Positions 9,042 through 18,279 are shown, counted from the stretch's first letter. The stretch: DNA of 64,000 nt from Prosthecodimorpha staleyi (GCF_018729455.1 NZ_JAHHZF010000011.1:186001-250000); one strand, 5' to 3'. Notes: generated by a model from the letters alone, not told the origin. Numbers and translations: made by a program.

Positions 9042-11132
9042 ATGAACGGGATTTCTGTCGGTGCCCTGTTGCGCGGTGCGTTCGGCATTCTGGCGGCAGT
9101 CCTCCTGACATTCTCGGCCGTGGCCGCCTGGAATGCCTGGTCGGATCTCGCCCGGGCGGATCGGCTCGCCAAGGCCACGCGGGCGTCCGCAGCCCTGTTC
9201 ACGGCGCTCCACAACGAACGGCTCGACCGCCCCGGGACCCAGAACGAACTGCTGTCCGAGCAGACCCGGACCGAATTCAGCAAGTTGACGACCAGTTCCC
9301 GCATCGCGGTCATGAATGCGCTGGCGACGGCTCTCCCGCTGCTGGACGCGCTCGACTTCGAGGGCAAGACCAAGAGCCTGCCGGAATTGCAGCGCCTGCA
9401 GAGCCAGCTTGCCGCCCTGCAGGCCGAAAGCCTTGCCGCCATCGCCAAGCCGAAGGCGGAGCGGCGGGCCGGTCTGGCGCAGGACTACGTGGCTGCCGCC
9501 AGCGCGCTGATCGATCTCCTCGGCAAGGTGTCGGTCGATATCGCCGGCGCGGTCGATCTCGACGATCCCTTCATCGACCGTCTGTTCACCATCAAGCAGA
9601 CCGCCTGGGTCCTGCGCAGTACGGCCGGTGACGGCGCGCTTCTCCTGGTCGGCGGGCTCCAGAACCGCCCGGTCGGCGATGATGCGCCGATCCGCCACCG
9701 TGAGGCTCTCGCGCGCAGCCAGGGCCTCTGGTCGATCCTGCGCGATCTCACCGCTGGGCTGCCCGCCGATCCGATGCTGACGGACGCTCTCGCCAAGGTC
9801 GATGCTGGCTATTTCGAGAAGGACTTCCAGGCCGACGAGCGGCGCCTGCTGGCGACCGTCGCATCCGGCGGCAAGGCCCACCTGTCCTATGACGATTGGA
9901 ATGCCCGCATCGTGCCGCGGCTTGCCGGCATCGTGCAGGTCGCCGACGCGGCTCTCGCCGCGGCGTTGCGCCGCTCGGAGGCGAAGGCCGGCGAGGCGCG
10001 CCTCTGGCTCGCCATCGATCTCGCCGGCGTTGCGCTGGCGTTTCTGCTGACCGGCGCCATCCTGCTGGCGGTATCGCGCCGCGTCACCACCCCGCTCGCC
10101 GCGATCCGCGATCGGATGGCGGCTCTTGCCGGCGGCGATCTCTCCGTCGAGGCTCCCTATGCCGATCGCCAGGACGAGATCGGCGCTCTGAGCCGGACCA
10201 TGGCGACCTTCCGCGATGCCATGCGCCGCGCCGAAGAGTTGCGCCGCGAGCGCACCGAGCAGGAGGCGCGGGCGGCCCAGCAGCGCCGCCAGGAGCTGCA
10301 TGCGCTGGCCGAACGGTTCGAATCCGCGGTCGGCGGGGTCGTCAGCACGGTCGCCTCCGCGGCGACGCAGTTGCAGGCCTCCTCCCGCATCCTGTCGGAT
10401 GCCTCGGAGCGCACCGCCCAGGAATCGAGTGCCGTTGCGGCGGCAACCGGCCAGGCCTCGGCCAATGTAACCTCCGCGGCCGGCGCCGCCGAGGAACTGT
10501 CCGGTTCGGTCACCGAGATCGCCCGGCAGGTGTCGCAGTCGGCCGAGATCGCCGCCCGCGCCGTCAGCGAGGCGAAGCAGACCAATGCGCATGTCGAAGG
10601 GCTTGCCCGGGCTGCCGACCGGATCGGCTCGATCGTCGGCCTGATCAACAGCATCGCGGGCCAGACCAACCTGCTCGCCCTCAATGCGACGATCGAGGCG
10701 GCGCGGGCCGGGGAAGCCGGCCGCGGCTTCGCGGTGGTCGCCGCCGAGGTCAAGCAACTCGCCGACCAGACCGCCAAGGCCACCGCAGAGATCGGCGGGC
10801 AGGTCGACGCCATCCAGGCGTCGACCGGCGCCACCGCACGGGCGATCGAAGGCATCGGCGGCACGATTGAGACGATGAGCGGGATCGCCAGCCAGATCGC
10901 CACCGCAGTCGAGGCCCAGGGCCAGGCGACCGAGGACATTGCCCGCAGCGTCAACGGCGTGGCCCGCGACACCAACGCGGTGGCGCACGGGATCGGCTCG
11001 GTCACGACAGCCGCGTCCGAATCCCGCAAGGCCTCTGCGGAGGTGCTTCGCGCCTCGGCGGAACTGGGCCGCGAGGCCGAGGTGCTGCGCAGCGAGGTGC
11101 AGAAATTCCTCGCCACCGTCCGCGCCGCCTGA
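9042..11132 (+). CDS. Methyl-accepting chemotaxis protein
   Basis: 696 residues. The ATG at 9042 is chosen over that at 9036 because GGAG at 9031-9034 gives a 7-base spacing. A first transmembrane segment lies at ~8-30, then a ~290-residue helical periplasmic sensor domain, a second transmembrane segment at ~321-346, a HAMP domain (T-T-P-L-A-A-I-R-D), and a long coiled-coil signalling domain. Its hairpin tip, [15 protein letters not shown], is the CheA/CheW contact region and lies near residues 540-555. No C-terminal CheR-docking pentapeptide is seen. The gene stands alone; no che genes are nearby. The ligand is unknown. Confidence 0.93.
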   Translation: MNGISVGALLRGAFGILAAVLLTFSAVAAWNAWSDLARADRLAKATRASAALFTALHNERLDRPGTQNELLSEQTRTEFSKLTTSSRIAVMNALATALPLLDALDFEGKTKSLPELQRLQSQLAALQAESLAAIAKPKAERRAGLAQDYVAAASALIDLLGKVSVDIAGAVDLDDPFIDRLFTIKQTAWVLRSTAGDGALLLVGGLQNRPVGDDAPIRHREALARSQGLWSILRDLTAGLPADPMLTDALAKVDAGYFEKDFQADERRLLATVASGGKAHLSYDDWNARIVPRLAGIVQVADAALAAALRRSEAKAGEARLWLAIDLAGVALAFLLTGAILLAVSRRVTTPLAAIRDRMAALAGGDLSVEAPYADRQDEIGALSRTMATFRDAMRRAEELRRERTEQEARAAQQRRQELHALAERFESAVGGVVSTVASAATQLQASSRILSDASERTAQESSAVAAATGQASANVTSAAGAAEELSGSVTEIARQVSQSAEIAARAVSEAKQTNAHVEGLARAADRIGSIVGLINSIAGQTNLLALNATIEAARAGEAGRGFAVVAAEVKQLADQTAKATAEIGGQVDAIQASTGATARAIEGIGGTIETMSGIASQIATAVEAQGQATEDIARSVNGVARDTNAVAHGIGSVTTAASESRKASAEVLRASAELGREAEVLRSEVQKFLATVRAA

Positions 11133-11156
11133 TCGCGCCGGCTCAATCCGGCGCGA
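11133..11156. terminator. Hairpin between convergent chemoreceptor and pdeM genes
   Basis: TCGCGCCGG-N6-CCGGCGCGA is a 9-bp GC stem immediately after the chemoreceptor stop, and it contains the pdeM stop codon. It lacks a clear U-tract, so a bidirectional terminator role is plausible but not certain. Confidence 0.4.
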
Positions 11157-11928
11157 GGTGTCGCCGCGGGAAGCTGTAGACGCGGCCGTCGCCGACCAGG
11201 TGGGCGACGAGGCTCTGCGGGTCCAGAAGGCCGCGATAGGCCCGGTCGAGCAGATTGAGCCCGCCCGTCAAGGCCCCGAAGGCCGGCAGGATCAGCCGCC
11301 GGCCGTCGGTCGCGAAACAGCGCCGGCGCACCGACTTCGGCCGCAGCAGGACGCGCGCGGCCGGATGCAGATGTCCGGCGATCTCGCCGGGTTCCGCCGC
11401 CGCGGCGGGTTCGTGGCGGAACAGGAGCGGCCCCATGGCGACCTGTTCGACGACGGTCCCGCCGATCTCGCCGCGCAGCGCACGGTCATGATTGCCGGCA
11501 ACCCAGACCCAGTCGCGGCCCACCTGCAGCGCCGCGATCCGCTGCCGTGCCTCCGCGGCGATCCGCTCCAACGCAAAGGGATCGTGGAAGGCGTCGCCGA
11601 GCGAAATCACGCAGGCGGGGTTCAAGGCGGCGATCAGACGGCCCAGACGGTCGAGCGTGACGGCGGTATCGTAGGGCGGCAGCAGGGACCCGCGCCGGGC
11701 CAGTGACGAGGCCTTCTCGAAATGCAGGTCGGCGACCACCAGCGTCGCCGCCTCCGGCCACCACAGGGCACCGTCGGGCAGCAGTTTCAGCTCCGTCCCG
11801 CAAAAGACCACCCCGGCGGCTCCGGCGGCCGGATCCTGGGCCGTCACGGCGGCATCCGGGCTGCGGGCACCCCGAACCGCGGCATCGCCGGCAGGGTCGT
11901 CACGGTCGAGGGCGGCGGCGAATCGCAT
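11143..11928 (-). CDS. pdeM: Ligase-associated DNA damage response endonuclease PdeM
   Basis: 261 residues. Calcineurin-like metallophosphoesterase motifs are all present in order: V-V-A-D-L-H-F-E-K, S-L-G-D-A-F-H-D, G-N-H-D and G-H-L-H-P, matching the PdeM family (TIGR04123) that accompanies bacterial ATP-dependent ligases. The ATG at 11928 has a CAGGA ribosome binding site; an in-frame GTG at 11976 would add 16 residues. The first ~45 residues from 11928 are Ala-rich and precede the conserved core. In many genomes it follows the Lhr-type helicase; here it is apart from the ligase pair at 968-3708 and faces the chemoreceptor. Confidence 0.88.
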   Translation of the reverse strand: MRFAAALDRDDPAGDAAVRGARSPDAAVTAQDPAAGAAGVVFCGTELKLLPDGALWWPEAATLVVADLHFEKASSLARRGSLLPPYDTAVTLDRLGRLIAALNPACVISLGDAFHDPFALERIAAEARQRIAALQVGRDWVWVAGNHDRALRGEIGGTVVEQVAMGPLLFRHEPAAAAEPGEIAGHLHPAARVLLRPKSVRRRCFATDGRRLILPAFGALTGGLNLLDRAYRGLLDPQSLVAHLVGDGRVYSFPRRHLAPD

Positions 11929-12031
11929 GGTGTGATCCTGCCAGATCCGATGGCCCGCCGCGACGCTCGAATTCACGGTCTGTTCCCGATGACCGGCAGG
12001 CGGCGCAAGTCCGGCCGGCAGCGAAACCGAC

Positions 12032-12427
12032 TCAGTTGACGACCCGCTTTTCGGCCGGCGTGTCGAGCGAGAAGGCCGGAATGTCGACGGTCAGACTGCC
12101 GCCGTCGGCCATGTCCATCACATAGTTGCCGACCATGAAACCGGACGAGGTCGTCAGAGGGCAGCCGGAGGTATACTCGAAGCTGCCGCCCGGCGGGATG
12201 ACCGGTTCCTCGCCGACCACGCCCGGCCCGCGGACCTCCTGCGTGCGGCCTTGGGCATCCATGATCCGCCAATAGCGGGTCCTGAGCTGGACCGCGACCT
12301 GGGAGAGGTTGGTGATCTCGACCGTATAGGCCCAGAAGTATCGTCCCTGCGCCGGTTCCGACTTCTCCTCGAGGAAGTGCGGCTCGACGGTCACCCGGAT
12401 GCCGCCGGTCACCGCCTCGTATCGCAT
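12032..12427 (-). CDS. apaG: ApaG protein (Co2+/Mg2+ efflux-associated)
   Basis: 131 residues, start preceded by GGAGA six bases away. The fibronectin-like ApaG fold is evident: V-E-P-H-F-L, F-W-A-Y-T-V-E-I-T-N, the W-R-I-M-D segment, G-E-E-P-V-I-P-P-G and Y-x-S-G-C-P-L-x-T-x-S-G-F-M. Enterobacterial ApaG lies with apaH and ksgA, which are not present here. Its biochemical role is unresolved; suggested links are to divalent cation resistance and nucleotide binding. It is followed by pdeM on the same strand with a gap of about 100 bases. Confidence 0.93.
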   Translation of the reverse strand: MRYEAVTGGIRVTVEPHFLEEKSEPAQGRYFWAYTVEITNLSQVAVQLRTRYWRIMDAQGRTQEVRGPGVVGEEPVIPPGGSFEYTSGCPLTTSSGFMVGNYVMDMADGGSLTVDIPAFSLDTPAEKRVVN

Positions 12428-12607
12428 TTGCTGTCTCCTGCCGGTCTGGTCGCCGTTGCCTTCGGGCTCCGGACGATCGCATTGCGCAGCCCTCGCAGGC
12501 CCCATAGTCTCGCCTTCGGAATGATGCCGTCTCGATGGCCCGGCACGCATCCGTCGCGATATCTGCCATGGCGGCAGCACGCCTGTCGAGGCTGAGGACG
12601 ATACCGC

Positions 12608-13219
12608 ATGCTGGACGGGCTCGCACGCCGTCTGATCGAAGGCCGGCTCGACCGAATCGGCCGCGATCTGGCCCGCCGCGGCGTCACCGCCGACCAGGTC
12701 ACCGCCGCAGGCTTCGTCGCCAGCCTGATCGCCATCGGCCTGGTCGCCAGCGGGTCGCCGGCCGCCGCGGTCGCGTTCGTGCTGGCCGGCCGGCTCGCCG
12801 ACGGTCTCGACGGCGCGGTGGCCCGGGCGACCGCGAAGACCGATCTGGGCGGCTTCCTCGATATCGTCTGCGATTTCGTCTTCTACGGCGGCATGCCGCT
12901 CGCCTTCGCGATCGCCGATCCGGCCGCCAGCGCCGTGCCGGCCGCCTTCCTGATCGCGACCTTCTACGTCAACGGCGCGAGCTTTCTCGGCTTCGCCATC
13001 CTGGCCGCGCGGCGTGGCCTGGAGACGACGCAGCGCGGCTCGAAATCGCTCTATTTCACCACCGGCCTCGCCGAAGGCACCGAGACCATCGCGGTGTTCC
13101 TGGTGGCCTGCCTGTGGCCAGCCGCCTTTCCGGCGCTCGCATGGGGCTTCGGCATCCTCTGCCTGATCACCGCTGCCGCCCGGGTCCGGCTCGCCATCAC
13201 GACGTTCCGGAACCCGTAG
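12608..13219 (+). CDS. CDP-alcohol phosphatidyltransferase family membrane enzyme
   Basis: 203 residues. The catalytic signature D-G-x2-A-R-x8-G-x3-D-x3-D can be read as D-G-A-V-A-R followed by G-F-L-D-I-V-C-D at about residues 72-92, holding the metal-binding aspartates. Five to six hydrophobic helices follow. Such enzymes transfer a phosphoalcohol from CDP-alcohol to an acceptor (for example phosphatidylglycerophosphate or phosphatidylinositol-phosphate synthase); the acceptor is not evident. It is divergent from apaG and convergent with metZ, leaving only 7 bp between the stops. It is not a typical PgsA in length or context, so no symbol is assigned. Confidence 0.85.
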   Translation: MLDGLARRLIEGRLDRIGRDLARRGVTADQVTAAGFVASLIAIGLVASGSPAAAVAFVLAGRLADGLDGAVARATAKTDLGGFLDIVCDFVFYGGMPLAFAIADPAASAVPAAFLIATFYVNGASFLGFAILAARRGLETTQRGSKSLYFTTGLAEGTETIAVFLVACLWPAAFPALAWGFGILCLITAAARVRLAITTFRNP

Positions 13220-13226
13220 GGCCGGT

Positions 13227-14438
13227 TCACTCCGCCGCGGCGGCGAGGCGGCCCGCATCGAGCGCGCCGATCAGGTCCTCGATCAGGTCGTCAGGATCCT
13301 CCAGGCCGACCGAGAGCCGCAGCATGCCGTCGGTGATGCCGAGTTCGGCGCGCGCCTCCGGGGTCAGCCGCTGGTGGGTGGTGGTCGACGGATGGGTGAT
13401 CAGGCTCTTGGCATCGCCGAGATTGTTCGAGATGCGCACGATTTCGAGGCCGTTGGCGACCGCGAAGGCGCCCGCCTTGCCGCCGCCCACCTCGAAGCAG
13501 ACGAGGCTCGACCCGCCGGTCATCTGGCGGGCAATGGTCGCCGCCTGCGGATGATCGGCGCGGCCGGGATAGATCACCCGGGTGACGCCCGGATGGGCGG
13601 CGAGCGCATCGGCGACCAGCGCGGCGTTGCGGGTCTGGCGCTCGACCCGGACGGCCAGCGTCTCCAGGCCCTTGAGCAGGACCCAGGCGTTGAACGGGCT
13701 CATCGACGGGCCGGTCTGACGGATGAAGACCTGCAGATACTTGTCCAGGAATTCCTTGGAGCACAGCACGACGCCGCCGAGGCAGCGGCCCTGGCCGTCG
13801 ATATGCTTGGTCGCCGAATAGACCACCACGTCGGCACCGAGCTTCAGCGGCGACTGGAACAGCGGCGTGGCGAAGACATTGTCGACGACCAGGATGGCCC
13901 CGGCCGCATGGGCGATCGCCGCGATCGCGGCGATGTCGTAGACTTCGAGCGTCGGGTTGGTCGGACTTTCCAGGAACAGAACCCTGGTCTCGGGCCGGAT
14001 GGCGGCGCGCCACTGGTCGAGATCGGCGCCGTCGACCAGCGTGCAGGCGATGCCGAAGCGCGGGCAGAGATCCTCGACGATGTAGCGGCAAGAGCCGAAC
14101 AGGGCCTTGGCGGCGACGACATGGTCGCCGGCCGACAGCCGCGACAACAAAGCGGCATTGACCGCCGCCATGCCGGTCGCGGTGGCGCGCGCGACCTCCG
14201 CACCCTCGATCAGCGCCATGCGGTCCTCGAACATGGTCACGGTCGGGTTGCCGAAGCGCGAATACTGATAGCCCGGCGACAGGTTCAGAAACCGCGCCTC
14301 GGCCTCTTCGGCGGAGCCGTAGACGAAGCCCTGGGTCAGGAACAGCGCCTCGGACGTCTCGTTGAACTGGGAGCGGAGCGTGCCGCCATGGACGAGATCG
14401 GTCGCGGGCCGCCGGCGGCGGGAGGGAGTAGTGCTCAT
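13227..14438 (-). CDS. metZ: O-succinylhomoserine sulfhydrylase
   Basis: 403 residues of the Cys/Met-metabolism PLP family. Visible are Y-S-R-F-G-N-P-T, the PLP-phosphate region A-T-G-M-A-A-V, the D-N-V-F-A-T-P motif with the PLP-binding Asp, and the Schiff-base lysine in Y-S-A-T-K-H-I-D-G-Q-G. The enzyme makes homocysteine from O-succinylhomoserine and sulfide in methionine synthesis. The ATG at 14438 gives the normal N-terminus; an in-frame upstream start at 14474 falls inside the leader terminator and is rejected. Expression is very probably controlled by the SAM-II riboswitch and terminator upstream. Confidence 0.93.
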   Translation of the reverse strand: MSTTPSRRRRPATDLVHGGTLRSQFNETSEALFLTQGFVYGSAEEAEARFLNLSPGYQYSRFGNPTVTMFEDRMALIEGAEVARATATGMAAVNAALLSRLSAGDHVVAAKALFGSCRYIVEDLCPRFGIACTLVDGADLDQWRAAIRPETRVLFLESPTNPTLEVYDIAAIAAIAHAAGAILVVDNVFATPLFQSPLKLGADVVVYSATKHIDGQGRCLGGVVLCSKEFLDKYLQVFIRQTGPSMSPFNAWVLLKGLETLAVRVERQTRNAALVADALAAHPGVTRVIYPGRADHPQAATIARQMTGGSSLVCFEVGGGKAGAFAVANGLEIVRISNNLGDAKSLITHPSTTTHQRLTPEARAELGITDGMLRLSVGLEDPDDLIEDLIGALDAGRLAAAAE

Positions 14439-14473
14439 GTCCGGACTCCGGAACGCTGGCCGTGCGATGGACA

Positions 14474-14506
14474 CAAAAAATCCCGGCCAGCATACGCGGA
14501 CCGGGC
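14474..14506 (-). terminator. Intrinsic terminator in the metZ leader
   Basis: On the minus strand CCCGGTC-loop-GGCCGGG (arms within 14505-14499 and 14488-14482) is followed by ATTTTTTG. It lies between the SAM-II aptamer and the metZ start, the expected place for ligand-dependent transcription attenuation. Confidence 0.65.
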
Positions 14507-14520
14507 TCCATCACACCCCG

Positions 14521-14576
14521 GCCCTTTAGCGACTTATTTAACGTGGCTGCAAGCCGGCCGGCTCAAATGACCACGA
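14521..14576 (-). ncRNA. SAM-II riboswitch aptamer
   Basis: The minus strand carries the SAM-II consensus almost exactly: stem P1 CGTGG (14575-14571) pairs with CCACG (14546-14542), the P1 loop ends in GCTTGCA, and the 3' pseudoknot strand reads AATAAGTCGCTAAAGGG. SAM-II aptamers bind S-adenosylmethionine and repress methionine genes in alphaproteobacteria. It lies ~85 bases upstream of the metZ start with a terminator between them. Recognition is from remembered consensus; a covariance-model search would confirm it. Confidence 0.9.
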
Positions 14577-14586
14577 AGTGAAGGGT

Positions 14587-14615
14587 GCGATACGCCCGAC
14601 CGACCGGCCTGTCAA
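14587..14615 (-). promoter_or_regulatory. metZ: Sigma-70-type promoter of metZ
   Basis: Minus strand TTGACA (14615-14610), a 17-bp spacer, then TATCGC (14592-14587). Transcription would begin near 14580, just before the riboswitch P1 stem, which fits neatly. Confidence 0.6.
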
Positions 14616-14715
14616 CACGTTTCCGCCTGCCAAGAAATGGGCAGGCGCGACTCGATTCCCTACCGCGCATCGGCTAACTGTCGGCATGTCTTCGGGATGT
14701 GGGGCGTTGCGTTCG

Positions 14716-15819
14716 ATGGGCGGTGGCGAAATCGGGACCGGAGCCGGGATACTGGCCGCGCAGCAGGTCCGTGCGCTCGCCGCGGCCGGCGGCATCGCCA
14801 CCGCACGCGCCTTCGACGACGACCAGATCCAGCCGGCCAGTCTCGATCTCCGGCTCGGCACCGTCGCCTACCGGGTCCGCGCCAGCTTCCTGCCCGGCCC
14901 CGGCCAGCGCGTCGCCGACAAGATCGACCAGTTGCGCCTGCACGAGATCGACCTCTCGACCGGGGCGGTGCTGGAGACCGGCTGCGTCTACATCGTGCCC
15001 CTGATGGAGCGTCTGGCCCTGCCGGCCGATGTCGCCGCCTCGGCCAATCCGAAGAGTTCGACCGGCCGGCTCGATGTGTTCACCCGCGTCATCGTCGACG
15101 AGGGCCGCGCCTTCGACACCATCCCGGCCGGCTATCGCGGGCCACTCTTTCTCGAAGTCTCGCCGCGCACCTTCCCGGTCCTGGTCCGCGCCGGCTCGCG
15201 CCTGTCGCAAATCCGCTTCCGCCGGGGCGACGCGCGCCTGACCGATGCCGAACTGGCGGCGCTGCATGCCACGGATCGGCTGGTCAACGAGGCCGACCCG
15301 GTGCTTGTCGACGGCGTGTCGCTGTCGATCGACCTGGAGGGTGCCGGGCCGGACCGTCTGATCGGCTACCGCGCCCGCCGGCACAGCGCGGTGGTCGATG
15401 TCGACCGCAAGGCGGCCCTCGACGTGCTCGATTTCTGGGATCCGATCCGGCGCCGGGGACCGGCCAGCCTGATCCTCGATCCCGACGAATTCTACATCCT
15501 GGTCAGCCGCGAGGCGGTGCATGTGCCGCCCAGCCATGCGGCCGAAATGGTGCCGTTCGATCCGCTGGTCGGCGAGTTCCGCGTCCACTATGCCGGCTTC
15601 TTCGATCCGGGCTTCGGCCATGCCGGCGCGGGCGGGGCCGGCTCGCGCGCGGTGCTCGAGGTGCGCAGCCACGAGGTGCCGTTCATCCTGGATCACGGCC
15701 AGACCATCGGCCGGCTGGTCTACGAGCGCATGGCGGAGCGCCCCGAGCGGGTCTATGGCGAGGTCGGCTCCAACTATCAGGCGCAGGGCCTGAAGCTGTC
15801 CAAGCATTTCCGTTTCTGA
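14716..15819 (+). CDS. dcd: 2'-deoxycytidine 5'-triphosphate deaminase (long alphaproteobacterial form)
   Basis: 367 residues from the ATG at 14716; an in-frame ATG at 14686 is an alternative and neither has a clear ribosome binding site. The enzyme deaminates dCTP to dUTP for thymidylate synthesis. Two Dcd/dUTPase-like halves are visible. The first has S-S-T-G-R-L-D-V-F with substrate-binding Ser and Arg, and G-S-R-L-S-Q-I-R-F. The second has D-P-D-E-F-Y-I-L and Y-A-G-F-F-D-P-G-F-G and ends in G-Q-T-I-G-R-L-V-Y. This is about twice the length of the E. coli enzyme and matches the tandem-domain form of this class. It is divergent from metZ. Confidence 0.9.
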   Translation: MGGGEIGTGAGILAAQQVRALAAAGGIATARAFDDDQIQPASLDLRLGTVAYRVRASFLPGPGQRVADKIDQLRLHEIDLSTGAVLETGCVYIVPLMERLALPADVAASANPKSSTGRLDVFTRVIVDEGRAFDTIPAGYRGPLFLEVSPRTFPVLVRAGSRLSQIRFRRGDARLTDAELAALHATDRLVNEADPVLVDGVSLSIDLEGAGPDRLIGYRARRHSAVVDVDRKAALDVLDFWDPIRRRGPASLILDPDEFYILVSREAVHVPPSHAAEMVPFDPLVGEFRVHYAGFFDPGFGHAGAGGAGSRAVLEVRSHEVPFILDHGQTIGRLVYERMAERPERVYGEVGSNYQAQGLKLSKHFRF

Positions 15820-15913
15820 GGGCGGGCCTGCCGCCGGTATCTTGATGCCGTGCCCGACCGTTCCCACGTCTTGAGGACAGGAGGGTCGCGAGGCGACCGC
15901 CGGGGAGACCGAC

Positions 15914-16726
15914 ATGACGCCGCAGGAATCCGACATCATCCACGACATCTTCGCGCGCGTCCGCCAGATGGGGCCGGCGCCCTACGATCCGGCCGCCCAT
16001 GCGGCGGTCGAGGCGGCGGTGGCGCGCGATCCGGAGGCCCTGCTCGGTCTGGTCCGGGCGATCGTTGCGCTCGACCGGGAGCGTCAGGCGCTGCTTGAGG
16101 AGACCGAGCGGCTGCGTGCGGAACTGGCCGCCGTCGACACCCACCCGCAGGCGGGCGCCCAGGGCGGCCTGTTCGGCGACAGTACCGGCCCGTTCGGCCA
16201 TCCGGGCGCACCGGACGGCCATTCCCGTCCGCCCGAGCGGCGCGAGCCCTGGGGCAGCGCACCCTGGGGCACCGCGCGCACGGACCGATCCGTGCCCCCG
16301 CCCCCGCCGGGCCCGTGGACCGGAACCAATCCGGGTTCGTCGGACGGATGGGGTCGGCCCGGGCCGCAGCCGGGGCCCCTGCCTGCGCCGGGCCCGCTGC
16401 CCGCCCCCGGGCCCTGGGGGACGCGCACCGACCCCGGCCCCGGCGGATTGCCGGCGCCGACGCCGCCGCAAGGATCCGGCGGCAGCGTGCTCGGCACCGT
16501 GATCGGGGCGGCGACCGGCATCGCCGGCGGCGTCTTCGCCTACGAGGCGCTGAAGGGCCTGTTCGGCGGTTCGAATCACTCCGGCGGCGGTAGCCTGTTC
16601 GGCGGCGACGCCCATGCCTCGGAGGGCGGCGGACACAAGTCGGGCACCGATGATTTCGTCACCGGCGGCGGAATCGGCGGCGGGGGCGACGATTTCAGCT
16701 TCTTCGACGACGATCTCGACAACTGA
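15914..16726 (+). CDS. DUF2076 family protein
   Basis: 270 residues, preceded by GGGGAGA. The N-terminal ~80 residues are helical with a short coiled coil (L-x-E-E-T-E-R-L-R-A-E-L). A ~95-residue Pro/Gly/Trp low-complexity linker follows. Near residues 185-215 lies the family's Gly-rich hydrophobic segment (G-S-V-L-G-T-V-I-G-A-A-T-G-I-A-G-G) and F-A-Y-E-A-L-K-G-L-F-G-G. The C-terminus is Gly/His/Asp-rich and acidic. DUF2076 proteins are described as putative periplasmic ligand-binding sensors, but no signal peptide is present here, so location is uncertain. Function unknown. Confidence 0.82.
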   Translation: MTPQESDIIHDIFARVRQMGPAPYDPAAHAAVEAAVARDPEALLGLVRAIVALDRERQALLEETERLRAELAAVDTHPQAGAQGGLFGDSTGPFGHPGAPDGHSRPPERREPWGSAPWGTARTDRSVPPPPPGPWTGTNPGSSDGWGRPGPQPGPLPAPGPLPAPGPWGTRTDPGPGGLPAPTPPQGSGGSVLGTVIGAATGIAGGVFAYEALKGLFGGSNHSGGGSLFGGDAHASEGGGHKSGTDDFVTGGGIGGGGDDFSFFDDDLDN

Positions 16727-17038
16727 TCCCATCGCTTTTTCCGAATGCGAATTTCCCGGCCGGCCGGCCGGAGCCACCGAGCCGACCGGCCCACCGAACC
16801 GGCGGCCGCGGGACTCCGATCACGAAGTCTTTCAAATCGTGACACTGCGGTTAGACTCAGGCGCTGCGTTGCAGCAACGCTTGGCGCCCGCGTTCGTCTC
16901 CGATCTTCTTGGATACCATAGAATAATTTTTGCCACATTTACGTATTCGAGAGCCTTTTGGGCGCCCCAATCCGCCATTAACCCTCATCAACGGGCGGCC
17001 GTGCTGTATAGCAGGGTCGCACGGGGAAAAAGAACGCA
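16727..17038. other. 312-bp intergenic region
   Basis: Region between DUF2076 and the carboxylate-amine ligase. It contains a GC palindrome CCGGCCGGCCGG near 16760, a GCGTTG-CAG-CAACGC inverted repeat at 16866-16880 and an AT-rich stretch at 16915-16985 likely to hold the ligase promoter. No RNA gene or coding region is recognised. Confidence 0.6.
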
Positions 17039-17050
17039 ATGGAGGGATGG

Positions 17051-18220
17051 ATGGCTTCCGACTACACGTTCGGGATCGAAGAGGAATTTTTCGTCGTGGA
17101 TGCCGCAACGATGAATTCCGTCAGGACCTTGCCACCCCAATTCCTGACCCGCTGCCGCGACCGGCTGGGCGATCGCGTTTCGCTCGAACTGCTGCAGTCG
17201 CAGATCGAGACGCAGACCGTGCCGCATCGGCACGCCGCGGACGCGCTGGCCGAATTGAAGGAACTGCGCGACGGCGTCGGCGATGTCGCCGACGGCTTCG
17301 GCTTCCGCCTGATCGCCGCCGGCACGCATCCCTTCGCCGAATGGCAGGCACAACGCCATACCGAGCGGGCGCGCTACCGCATGGTCATGAACGACCTGCA
17401 GATGCTCGGCTACCGCAATCTGCTGTGCGGCACCCATGTCCATGTCGCGCTGCCCGACCCGGAGCGGCGCGTCGCGCTGATGACGCGGGCGATGCCGTTC
17501 CTGCCGCTGTTCCTGGCGCTGTCGACCTCCTCGCCCTTCTGGTGCGGCAAGTCGACCGGGCTGCTCTCCTACCGGCCGGCCGCCTATGACGAGCTGCCGC
17601 GCACCGGCCTGCCGCCGGTCTTTGCCGGCGACGAGGACTATCGCGCCTATCTGGACTCGATGACCGCCGGCGGGGTCATCCCCGACGCCAGCTACATCTG
17701 GTGGTCGATCCGGCCGTCCATGGCCCATCCGACGCTGGAGCTGCGCATTGCCGACGCCTGCACGGTGCCGGAGGATGCGGTCGCCATCGCGATGCTGTTC
17801 CGCGCCCTGGTCGCCCGCCTCGATCGCGATCCCGACTTCGGCGTGCCCGTCGACGCGGTGGTGCGCGCCATCACCGAGGAGAACCGCTGGCGCATCCAGC
17901 GCGGCGGGCTCGATGCGCGCATCGTCGATCCGGCCAGCCGCACGCCGCTCCTGGTCCGGCTGGCGATCCGCCGCCTGGTCAAGGACCTGATGCCGGACGC
18001 GCGGCGGATCGGCCGGGCCGAGGATCTCGACGGCATCAAGGCGATCCTGGATTTCGGCACCAGCGCGCACCGGCAGCTGGAGGTCTTCGGCAATGCCCGC
18101 GAGGCCGACCAGACCCGCGAGGAGGCGCTCTACCGGGTCGCCACATGGCTGGCCCGCGCCACGATCGGCGTCGGCGGCATCGCTACCGCACCGATGCCAC
18201 ACGCCGCCGTCATGCATTGA
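17051..18220 (+). CDS. Carboxylate-amine ligase, YbdK/GCS2 type
   Basis: 389 residues from the ATG at 17051 (GGAGGG just upstream, short spacing; an ATG at 17039 would add four residues). The family motif F-G-I-E-E-E-F-F is at the N-terminus, followed by the S-Q-I-E-T-Q-T-V segment, A-A-G-T-H-P-F, G-T-H-V-H-V and R-P-S-x-A-H-P-T-L-E-L-R, all features of glutamate-cysteine ligase family 2. YbdK-like members have weak glutamate-cysteine ligase activity; the true substrate is unsettled. It stands alone, convergent with the cysteine-rich protein gene. Confidence 0.9.
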   Translation: MASDYTFGIEEEFFVVDAATMNSVRTLPPQFLTRCRDRLGDRVSLELLQSQIETQTVPHRHAADALAELKELRDGVGDVADGFGFRLIAAGTHPFAEWQAQRHTERARYRMVMNDLQMLGYRNLLCGTHVHVALPDPERRVALMTRAMPFLPLFLALSTSSPFWCGKSTGLLSYRPAAYDELPRTGLPPVFAGDEDYRAYLDSMTAGGVIPDASYIWWSIRPSMAHPTLELRIADACTVPEDAVAIAMLFRALVARLDRDPDFGVPVDAVVRAITEENRWRIQRGGLDARIVDPASRTPLLVRLAIRRLVKDLMPDARRIGRAEDLDGIKAILDFGTSAHRQLEVFGNAREADQTREEALYRVATWLARATIGVGGIATAPMPHAAVMH

Positions 18221-18228
18221 GGAACCGA

Positions 18229-18262
18229 CGCCGCCCGGATCGGGGGCTCGATCCGGACGGCG
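18229..18262. terminator. Hairpin between convergent genes
   Basis: CGCCGCCCGGATCG (18229-18242) pairs with CGATCCGGACGGCG (18249-18262), a 14-bp stem with one mismatch and a 6-base loop. It lies between the ligase stop (18220) and the cysteine-rich protein stop (18280). No U-tract follows. Confidence 0.45.
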
Positions 18263-18279
18263 CCGCCTGCGGCCTCAAC

